Assembly (NCBI GenBank): GCA_031288985.1
Contig: JAITQH010000124.1
Span: 1 to 5,113 of the forward strand
Source of the DNA: Candidatus Methanoplasma sp.
GTDB lineage: Archaea; Thermoplasmatota; Thermoplasmata; Methanomassiliicoccales; Methanomethylophilaceae
Length of the DNA stretch: 5,113 nt
Direction of reading: 5' to 3'
Both the position numbers and the translations under genes were made by a program. The notes beneath the pieces were generated by a model that saw nothing but the letters and a program-made list of their open reading frames with translations, was not told the DNA's origin and searched no databases. Shown piece by piece: positions 1 through 4,918 of this stretch. Within the stretch, counting starts at the first letter, position 1; every line of letters starts with the position of its first letter.

Positions 1-30
1 CTCCCGGGATCTGGTGTTTCTTTTTTCCAT
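1..30 (-). CDS. rrp4: Probable exosome RNA-binding subunit Rrp4, 5' end only (truncated by window edge)
   Basis: Only ten codons are visible, reading MEKRNTRSRE from an ATG at 30-28 on the minus strand. The start is supported by a near-perfect Shine-Dalgarno three bases upstream and by its position 20 nt behind the SBDS stop. Archaeal Rrp4 proteins begin with a short basic stretch before a conserved PGD-type motif, and this short basic N-terminus would fit, but the diagnostic part lies outside the window. The identification rests mainly on gene order: psmA, SBDS, rrp4, rrp41, rrp42 is a well-known archaeal superoperon. Rrp4 caps the hexameric Rrp41/Rrp42 ring and binds RNA through S1 and KH domains. 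Another short downstream gene is possible. Confidence 0.62.
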   Translation of the reverse strand, partial: MEKRNTRSRE

Positions 31-33
31 TTT

Positions 34-42
34 ATCACTTCC
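34..42 (-). promoter_or_regulatory. Shine-Dalgarno site of the probable rrp4
   Basis: The minus strand reads GGAAGTGAT, one mismatch from the archaeal consensus GGAGGTGAT, three bases before the ATG at 30-28. It decides that a new reading frame begins here although the gene itself is cut off after ten codons. Confidence 0.6.
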
Positions 43-50
43 CATAAATG

Positions 51-746
51 TCAGTTAATCAGTTTGACCGAGGCGCTCCCCTTGGTCTTGTGTTTCAGCT
101 TCTCAGTCAGTTCGGGCACCAATCCCGCAGGGATCTCCATCAGCCCTATCCAAGACCCGTCCTGCGTCCACTCCTCTCTGTCCACGACCCCGTAATTGAT
201 CATGTCGTCGAAGCAGCGTCCGTAGTCCTCCCCCTTCAGCCTTATCGCTATCCTGCTTTTCTCGAACCTTATCGGGATCAGCGGCCTCAGAAGCTTCATG
301 GCCTCGTCGATCTCCTTCTCCAACGGTTTGAACATGTCGACGCGGAATTTCACTTCGTCCAGCGCGAGTTCTATTCTCGTATAGGGGTGGGGGAGTTTCG
401 TCTGAGGGTTGATGGCGTTGGCGGCGATATAGGCGACGACGCGATGGCGTTTCGCATCCAGCATCTCCTTGCGCTGCTCGGAGGTCATCTGGACCTCGCC
501 CTTCTCGATTATCTTCTCCGCTATTGCGGAGACGTCGTCCGTGCCGAAGACCTCTTTCACCTTGTCCTCGGCGGGGCGGGTGCCTTTGCCTGCGTTCTTG
601 AATACATCCTCGACGGCCATGTACTCCGAAATGTTCACTTTCTTTCCCTGTTTGATGAGATCCATCACTGCAGGGTCCAAAAGTATCTCGAAGGTCTCGC
701 CGTGGCTTTCAAGCCTGGCGATTATGGCGTCGTCCAGGTTCACCAT
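51..746 (-). CDS. sbds: Ribosome assembly factor SBDS (Shwachman-Bodian-Diamond syndrome protein homologue)
   Basis: This 231-residue protein has the usual length and the three-domain layout of archaeal SBDS. The N-terminal FYSH domain (about 1-88) contains ARLESHGETFEILLDP and an FGT at 67-69, with KGEVQMTSEQR at 82-92. The central helical domain follows, with INPQTKLPHPYTRIE at 112-126, the most diagnostic stretch of the family. A ferredoxin-like C-terminal domain (about 157-231) has PIRFEKSRIAIRL and EEWTQDGSW at 191-199. In eukaryotes SBDS works with the GTPase EFL1 to release eIF6 from the 60S subunit; the archaeal protein is thought to act in large-subunit maturation, in the cytoplasm. 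The ATG at 746 is 6 nt behind the psmA stop, with no strong Shine-Dalgarno of its own (only GTGA overlapping the psmA stop), so translation is probably coupled to psmA. Nothing is truncated. Confidence 0.96.
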   Translation of the reverse strand: MVNLDDAIIARLESHGETFEILLDPAVMDLIKQGKKVNISEYMAVEDVFKNAGKGTRPAEDKVKEVFGTDDVSAIAEKIIEKGEVQMTSEQRKEMLDAKRHRVVAYIAANAINPQTKLPHPYTRIELALDEVKFRVDMFKPLEKEIDEAMKLLRPLIPIRFEKSRIAIRLKGEDYGRCFDDMINYGVVDREEWTQDGSWIGLMEIPAGLVPELTEKLKHKTKGSASVKLIN

Positions 747-752
747 GCGTAC

Positions 753-1463
753 TCACAGCTTGCCGACGAGCTTGGAGATCTCCGCGTCGGAGAGCCTCCT
801 GAACTTCTTGTCCTTCTCAACGACTCCGACCTCCACAGACTGTGGGGACGGAGCGTCCTCTATCGCAGACCCGAGGGCCTTGAGTCCGAGTTTGGCGGCC
901 GCCTCGAAGGTCATCTTTTCCTTGAATTCTTTCTCGAAGATGTCCATGACCACCGGCCTTCCGGACCCTATGCACGTTGCTTTGTAGGCGACGAGCGCTC
1001 CCGACGGGTCGGTCTCGAACAGATGCACCCCGAGGTCGTCGACGCCGACCACCAGAAGCGCGGTCCCGAACGGACGGGCGCCCCCGTATTGGGTGTAGTT
1101 CTGCTTGTGGTCGCAGACCTTCTTGACAAGAAGCTCGACGGAGATGTTCTCGCCGTACGTTATCTTGTGTATCTGCGCGTCCTTCCTCGCCTCGTCTATG
1201 AGGATCCTGGCATCGGCCACAAGGCCTGATGTGGCGCACCCGATGTGATCGTCGATGTCGTAGATTTTCTCTATCGACTCGGGCTCCACGAGCCTGCTGG
1301 AAACTCTTTTGTCAACGACGAGTATGGCCCCGTCCCGGTACTTGAGCCCGATGGTGGTGGTGCCTTTCTTTACCGCCTCGCGGGCGTATTCGACTTGGAA
1401 CAATCTTCCGTCGGGGGAGAAGACCGTTATCCCCCTGTCATACGCCATCTGTCCTGGTTGCAT
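753..1463 (-). CDS. psmA: 20S proteasome alpha subunit PsmA
   Basis: This 236-residue protein forms the outer heptameric rings of the archaeal 20S proteasome and gates entry of substrates unfolded by PAN or another AAA ATPase. The N-terminus carries the alpha-subunit signature, with AYDRGITVFSPDGRLFQVEY at 7-26. It aligns without gaps to my recollection of the T. acidophilum subunit. The gate residues Tyr8, Asp9, Pro17 and Tyr26 are all present, as is Lys66 (in SIEKI, 63-67), which in T. acidophilum anchors the C-terminal HbYX motif of the activator. Later blocks include TSGLVADAR (78-86) and YTQYGGARPFGTALL. It lacks the catalytic N-terminal Thr of beta subunits, as expected. The ATG at 1463 is preceded by AGGAGT (1471-1476) at a 7-nt spacing. 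It is the first gene of the psmA-SBDS-rrp4 operon. Confidence 0.98.
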   Translation of the reverse strand: MQPGQMAYDRGITVFSPDGRLFQVEYAREAVKKGTTTIGLKYRDGAILVVDKRVSSRLVEPESIEKIYDIDDHIGCATSGLVADARILIDEARKDAQIHKITYGENISVELLVKKVCDHKQNYTQYGGARPFGTALLVVGVDDLGVHLFETDPSGALVAYKATCIGSGRPVVMDIFEKEFKEKMTFEAAAKLGLKALGSAIEDAPSPQSVEVGVVEKDKKFRRLSDAEISKLVGKL

Positions 1464-1502
1464 GATTGTTACTCCTATATTCGCCGGCTACAACCACGCA
1501 GG

Positions 1503-1513
1503 ACTATTTATGG
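1503..1513 (-). promoter_or_regulatory. TATA-like box, candidate promoter of the psmA-SBDS-rrp4 operon
   Basis: The minus strand reads CCATAAATAGT about 40 bp before the psmA ATG. An archaeal TATA element here would put the transcription start near 1480, giving a leader of about 17-20 nt that just contains the AGGAGT Shine-Dalgarno. A 5-bp inverted repeat (GGACT at 1501-1505, AGTCC at 1520-1524) flanks the box. Two other TATA-like runs, CTTTATTAGG near 1524-1533 and GGATAAAAG near 1571-1581, are alternatives and would give longer leaders. The choice is inference from spacing. Confidence 0.4.
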
Positions 1514-1585
1514 CTTTACAGTCCTAATAAAGAGAGGCGGGAAAGGAAAACGCGCCTGCGCGTACGCCGGCTTTTATCCGGATCG

Positions 1586-1602
1586 GGCCGCCGCGGGCGG
1601 CC
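1586..1602. repeat. GC-rich perfect hairpin between the two operons
   Basis: GGCCGCC at 1586-1592 and GGCGGCC at 1596-1602 form a 7-bp all-GC stem with a 3-nt loop. On the minus strand it lies immediately after the T-rich run of the transporter terminator, so it could be a second, back-up stop or 3'-end stabilising structure. A nearly identical palindrome, one base shorter, lies at 3835-3850 inside the ATPase gene. Confidence 0.5.
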
Positions 1603-1666
1603 GTAAATAAAAATAAAAAAAGGGAGCGCCGAAGGGGCGGGCCGAAACCCGTTCCCCGACGCTCCC
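1603..1666 (-). terminator. Hairpin plus T-rich run, terminator of the ABC transporter operon
   Basis: Thirty nt after the substrate-binding-protein stop, the minus strand folds into a long interrupted stem. GGGAGCG (1666-1660) pairs with CGCTCCC (1628-1622), GGGG (1657-1654) with CCCC (1637-1634), and CGGG (1651-1648) with CCCG (1641-1638), around a 6-nt loop. The 7-bp outer stem is followed directly by seven T and then further T-rich sequence to 1603. It resembles a bacterial intrinsic terminator. In archaea the T-run alone usually suffices, so the strong stem is notable. It separates the transporter operon from psmA, which is transcribed in the same direction. Confidence 0.8.
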
Positions 1667-1696
1667 GACGGTGTTTTGATCCTTCCGATCCAAAGA

Positions 1697-2896
1697 TCAC
1701 CCGGACTTGGACGATGCGGGCTTGATCGCATCGGCGATCTCGAGCAGCTCCGCGAAGTGCGTGCTGTGGTCGATCTCGCTGACGGCGGAGTCCTGCCTGT
1801 CGCCGACGATCGTGCTGATCCAGCCGTAGTCTTTGTTGGTCTTGGAGTTGAAGGGGTTCAGGGGCTCCGTTTTGGTGGGTGCTCCCCATACGTCGTTGAA
1901 CTCCGAGGTGAACAGATCCGAAGGCACGAACTCTCCCTGCTCAATGAGGCCGAATTCAACCATGGCGTCTATCCAAGGCTGGATGTCAGCGCCGGTTATG
2001 TTGCCGGTGTAGCTGAACCAGTGGGGGACCGCGCTGGTCAGACCGATCGTGTCGGCGGTGAGCTTGCCTGCTTCCACCTGGTGGTCGTTGGACCATCTCT
2101 GGGCCGCCTTGTAGGCTTTGATGAACTCTCTGACCGAGTCAGGGTGTTCCTCGATGAACTTCTCCGTGAACACCAGGAGCGACACTCCTGCGTACTGTCC
2201 GAGGGTGTCCATGCTGGTGGCGATGACCGTCACATCTCCGTGCTCCTCAGCCGCCGAATAGAACGGCGGGTGCAGGACGGCAACATCGATGCTTCCGTTC
2301 TGGAGGGCCGCCTCCTGATAGGGGTCGGACAGAACTATGATCTCGAAGTCGCTCAGGTTGTATCCGTTGTTCGTAAGCCAGATCTGAACTTCCAGATCGG
2401 CGCAGACGCCTTCCGCCAGCACTGCGACCTTGGGCTTGTGGCCGATGGTCAGCAGATCGTCGATGTCGTTGATGACCTTGCCGTCGGTTCTGGTCGCGTC
2501 GACCAGCCAGTGCATGTGCTGTTTTGCTACGTCTCCGTCATCGGGTTCGTATCCGCTCATCACAACACCCTTCACCTTGGCCCCTGATTTCAGCAGGTTG
2601 ATGATGGTGATGGGGTGGCCGTCGTAGATGTCGGTCTGTCCGCCTATGAGGGCGGCGGGGACCAGTCCGTAGGCAAGGTCGCCCTGGTCTCTGAAGTCTA
2701 TGTTGTAGGCGTCAAAGTACCCTATGTCGGTTCCCACGTAGAACGGTGTTCCCGTGCAGTCCTTGGTCACGTTGGCCTTGATGGTATACCCATCGGACGT
2801 GTTCCCGCCCGGCAGCGCGAATACCACCAGGACGGCCGCAACCACCAGGATGGCCACGACGGCCACTGCGATTGCCACTGTTTTCTTCTCTGTCAT
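1697..2896 (-). CDS. ABC transporter substrate-binding protein, NitT/TauT (SsuA/TauA, NMT1-like) family
   Basis: This 399-residue extracytoplasmic receptor belongs to the nitrate/sulfonate/taurine-type importer encoded by the three genes. Residues 1-5 are polar and basic (MTEKK), followed by one hydrophobic segment (about 6-28) and an Asn/Ser/Gly linker, which looks like an uncleaved membrane anchor. There is no lipobox cysteine. The family pattern is visible as PFYVGTDIGYFDAYNIDF (51-68), ALIGGQTDI (82-90), EAALQNGSIDVAVLHPPF (195-212) and FTEKFIEEHPDSVREFIKAY (243-262). A tail of about 55 residues after 340 makes it longer than typical SsuA/TauA. The ATG at 2896 follows GGAG (2905-2908) by 8 nt. 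It is the last gene of the operon, 61 nt behind the permease, whereas many related operons have the receptor first. The ligand (nitrate, sulfonate, taurine, thiamine precursor or other) cannot be read from these motifs. Confidence 0.9.
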   Translation of the reverse strand: MTEKKTVAIAVAVVAILVVAAVLVVFALPGGNTSDGYTIKANVTKDCTGTPFYVGTDIGYFDAYNIDFRDQGDLAYGLVPAALIGGQTDIYDGHPITIINLLKSGAKVKGVVMSGYEPDDGDVAKQHMHWLVDATRTDGKVINDIDDLLTIGHKPKVAVLAEGVCADLEVQIWLTNNGYNLSDFEIIVLSDPYQEAALQNGSIDVAVLHPPFYSAAEEHGDVTVIATSMDTLGQYAGVSLLVFTEKFIEEHPDSVREFIKAYKAAQRWSNDHQVEAGKLTADTIGLTSAVPHWFSYTGNITGADIQPWIDAMVEFGLIEQGEFVPSDLFTSEFNDVWGAPTKTEPLNPFNSKTNKDYGWISTIVGDRQDSAVSEIDHSTHFAELLEIADAIKPASSKSG

Positions 2897-2957
2897 GTTT
2901 CTGTCTCCATTATTCGTCTCTGTTTTGTTTTCGATGATTTCCTAATCTATTCCGTCT

Positions 2958-3818
2958 TCAGATCACGATTTCTTCCTTTCTGCCGGAGATCTTGATCTCC
3001 AAGTACTGGAGGGCGAGGCTCACTGCCACTCCCAGCAGCGCTACGGTCACGATCCCCACCCACATCTTGGGCATCTGGAAGGTGGCCTGCGCCTGAAGGA
3101 TCATATATCCCAATCCGGAACTGGCGCCGATCATCTCGGCGCCTATGAGCATGAAGAAAGCGAACACCGCACTCATCCTGATCCCGGTGAACACCGAGGG
3201 CAGGGCGCCGCGCAGCAGCACTTTATAGAATATCTGGACCTTGCTCAGTCCAAGGGACCGCGCCATCTTGACCAGCGTGGGATCCACGTTCCTGATCCCG
3301 GTGACGGTGTTGAACAGGACCGGCCACTGGCACACCCAGAATATGATGCTGATCTTGGAAACTTCTCCGATCCCCAGCAGGGTGATGAACACCGGGAACA
3401 ACGTGAAGGGGTTGGCCTGGCTGAACACCTGAAGCAGAGGGTTCACGGCCGTCTCCACGAGCTTGAACCATCCTCCAAGCAAAAAGCCCAGAGGCAGCGC
3501 CACAGCTATGGCGATGCCGAAGCCTATTGCCACTCTGCGCAGGCTGACGACGATGTTGTTGAGCAGCACGCCATTCAGAGCCAGCTCAATGAACTTGTCG
3601 AAGATGACTGTCGGCGTAGGTACGATCACGGGGTTCACGATCCCCAAGCCCGGGGCCAGTTCCCAAAGTATGAGGAACACGATTATGGCTCCGAAAATAT
3701 GGATGAACCTCAACCCCGTCCTGGCAAGGAATCCGGCTCCTTTCAGTCCGATCTTGGCCAGGTCCCCGCTTCCTATCGGGCCGGGCGCACTCTTTTCCGC
3801 GTCTGAAGTGTTTCCCAT
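2958..3818 (-). CDS. ABC transporter permease, SsuC/TauC (BPD-type) family
   Basis: This is the membrane subunit of the importer, probably acting as a homodimer. From the ATG at 3818 it has 286 residues with about six hydrophobic segments (roughly 38-55, 88-117, 125-150, 155-172, 210-230, 253-272) after a polar cytoplasmic N-terminus. The EAA-type coupling loop that contacts the ATPase is clear at 186-214: ARSLGLSKVQIFYKV, then LRGALPSVFTGIR. PSP-type permease features such as VPTPTVIFDKF (66-76) are typical of SsuC/TauC. A GTG at 3827 is also in frame; it would add three residues and overlap the ATPase gene by 8 nt. I prefer the ATG because it lies one base after the ATPase stop, with a GGTTGAT just upstream, and the GTG has no ribosome site. 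Translation is probably coupled to the ATPase gene. Confidence 0.92.
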   Translation of the reverse strand: MGNTSDAEKSAPGPIGSGDLAKIGLKGAGFLARTGLRFIHIFGAIIVFLILWELAPGLGIVNPVIVPTPTVIFDKFIELALNGVLLNNIVVSLRRVAIGFGIAIAVALPLGFLLGGWFKLVETAVNPLLQVFSQANPFTLFPVFITLLGIGEVSKISIIFWVCQWPVLFNTVTGIRNVDPTLVKMARSLGLSKVQIFYKVLLRGALPSVFTGIRMSAVFAFFMLIGAEMIGASSGLGYMILQAQATFQMPKMWVGIVTVALLGVAVSLALQYLEIKISGRKEEIVI

Positions 3819-3819
3819 A

Positions 3820-4734
3820 TCAACCACTCACATCGGCCGCCGCGGCGGCCTCTTTGTTCAGCAGCTCCCACAGTTTGTGCCGGGTGCTGACGTAGGCGTC
3901 CGACGCCTTGATGTCGTCCGACAGACGTTCGCTCCGGGTCAGCGGGACCGGTACGATCTCTTTGATGACGCCGGGGCGTGCGGTCATGACCGACACCCGG
4001 TCGGCCAGGAACACAGCCTCGTCGATGCTGTGCGTGATGAACAGCACGGTCTTTCCCGATTCTTGGGTGATGCGCAGCAGGTCGTGCTGCAGGATCTCCC
4101 TGGTCAAGGCGTCCACCGCCGCGAACGGCTCGTCCATGAGCAGCACATCGGGGCCGACGGCCAAGGCGCGGGCGATGGCCACCCTCTGTTTCATCCCTCC
4201 GGACAATTCGAAGGGATGGTGCCCGTAGAAGTCTTTGAGCCCCACGAGATCCAGATACTCCGCGGCGATCTTCCTCCGCTCTTTGGAATCTTTCACCAGA
4301 TTCTCAAGGGCGAACTCCACGTTGCCCAAGGCGGTCTTCCACGGGAGAAGGGCATACTGCTGGAACACAGTGGCCCGATCCAATCCAGGCCCGGCGACGG
4401 GCTTTCCGTCTATCAGGACGGTCCCCTCCGTGGCCGTGGTCAGACCCGCCACGAGATCGAGGAATGTGGACTTGCCGCATCCGCTCGGCCCGATGATGAC
4501 ATGGAACTCTCCGCGGGAGATCGAGAGGTTAAGGCCTCCCAGGGCCTCCGTGGACAGAGAGTTGCCTTTTTTCTTTTTGCCGCCGCGTGCGGAGAACGTT
4601 TTCCAAACATCGATGGCCTCGATCTTGACGTCGCCCCCTCCTTCCCCATACCGCAAATCATGATCGTGGGCAGGGACGGTCTCGCTATGTTTCGCTGACT
4701 CGCCCGCCTCACTCGCAGAACCGTTGTTGCTCAT
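3820..4734 (-). CDS. ABC transporter ATP-binding protein, SsuB/TauB family
   Basis: This 304-residue cytoplasmic ATPase drives the importer. All nucleotide-binding motifs are intact: Walker A GPSGCGKST (82-90), Q-loop FQQYALLPW (124-132), signature LSGGMKQR (177-184), Walker B VLLMDEP (197-203) with catalytic Glu202, D-loop AAVD (205-208) and switch His235 in ITHS. FQQYALLPW and VDALTREILQ are characteristic of the SsuB/TauB/NrtD branch. Unusual for the family are a polar N-terminal extension of about 35 residues containing HDHD (23-26), and a lysine run (53-56) in the loop before the second strand. The ATG at 4734 follows GAGGA (4741-4745) by 6 nt, which supports the extended start. It is the first gene of the operon, with the permease one base downstream. 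Assignment to a specific substrate is not possible from this subunit. Confidence 0.95.
   Translation of the reverse strand: MSNNGSASEAGESAKHSETVPAHDHDLRYGEGGGDVKIEAIDVWKTFSARGGKKKKGNSLSTEALGGLNLSISRGEFHVIIGPSGCGKSTFLDLVAGLTTATEGTVLIDGKPVAGPGLDRATVFQQYALLPWKTALGNVEFALENLVKDSKERRKIAAEYLDLVGLKDFYGHHPFELSGGMKQRVAIARALAVGPDVLLMDEPFAAVDALTREILQHDLLRITQESGKTVLFITHSIDEAVFLADRVSVMTARPGVIKEIVPVPLTRSERLSDDIKASDAYVSTRHKLWELLNKEAAAAADVSG
3835..3850. repeat. 16-bp perfect GC palindrome at the end of the ATPase gene
   Basis: GGCCGCCGCGGCGGCC is its own reverse complement and lies in the codons for the alanine-rich C-terminus of the ATPase, about 16 nt before the permease ATG. In mRNA it could form a six-pair stem with a four-base loop near the permease ribosome site. 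It differs by a single base insertion from the hairpin at 1586-1602. Alanine codon runs in a GC-rich genome can create such palindromes by chance. Confidence 0.45.
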
Positions 4735-4745
4735 TCATATTCCTC

Positions 4746-4763
4746 ATTGTTTGCCGAAACAAT
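4746..4763. promoter_or_regulatory. 18-bp dyad next to the ATPase Shine-Dalgarno, candidate operator or leader hairpin
   Basis: ATTGTTT (4746-4752) and AAACAAT (4757-4763) are perfect 7-bp inverted arms around GCCG. The dyad abuts the GAGGA ribosome site (4741-4745) of the ATPase gene and lies inside the probable mRNA leader. As RNA the stem has only one G-C pair and would be weak, so a DNA operator for a dimeric repressor is the likelier reading. Confidence 0.5.
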
Positions 4764-4785
4764 TTGCATTGCCATTTCAATGTCC

Positions 4786-4797
4786 GCATATAATAAC
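4786..4797 (-). promoter_or_regulatory. TATA-like box, candidate promoter of the ABC transporter operon
   Basis: The minus strand reads GTTATTATATGC here. With usual archaeal spacing transcription would begin near 4765-4768, giving a leader of about 33 nt that contains the 4746-4763 dyad and the Shine-Dalgarno. The whole island is AT-rich, so other TATA-like runs (for example near 4831-4842) compete and the choice is not certain. Confidence 0.35.
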
Positions 4798-4807
4798 AAT
4801 TGATACA

Positions 4808-4827
4808 AATATTCATTACAGAATATT
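4808..4827. repeat. 20-bp dyad, AATATTC-N6-GAATATT
   Basis: Perfect 7-bp inverted arms at 4808-4814 and 4821-4827 are separated by six bases, a geometry common for dimeric helix-turn-helix regulators. A third copy of AATATTC occurs at 4907-4913. The dyad lies upstream of the candidate TATA box for the transporter operon. The AT-rich background weakens the significance of any single such match. Confidence 0.4.
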
Positions 4828-4858
4828 AATCAATAAATATGGCGAATAGTGATGTTTT

Positions 4859-4908
4859 TTTTGGTAATATGTGAAAATTTTTGAATTATTATTCTTATAT
4901 TACCAAAA
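4859..4908. repeat. 12-bp perfect inverted repeat with 26-bp spacer
   Basis: TTTTGGTAATAT (4859-4870) and ATATTACCAAAA (4897-4908) are exact reverse complements. The GGTAATAT core contains enough G/C to be more than AT-rich noise. The arms could be paired operators, a cruciform, or part of a small element. The right arm overlaps a TATA-like run for possible plus-strand transcription. Confidence 0.55.
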
Positions 4909-4918
4909 TATTCGTATT

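Noticed and set aside
48..1229. 393-codon plus-strand open frame antisense to SBDS and psmA
   Set aside because: It lies opposite two clear, conserved genes and its product is a low-complexity antisense translation. Long shadow frames are common where codons have GC-rich third positions.
1676..2587. 303-codon plus-strand open frame opposite the substrate-binding protein
   Set aside because: It is antisense to a recognisable receptor with intact family motifs; it starts inside the terminator hairpin area and has no ribosome site.
4565..4582. A-rich run in the ATPase gene as a programmed frameshift site
   Set aside because: The AAA AAG pair is preceded by C in the reading frame, so it does not form the A-AAA-AAG slippery heptamer, and the zero frame continues through all ABC motifs.
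3463..4698. 411-codon plus-strand open frame opposite the permease and ATPase
   Set aside because: It crosses the junction of two well-supported genes on the other strand and resembles no family; a codon-bias shadow.
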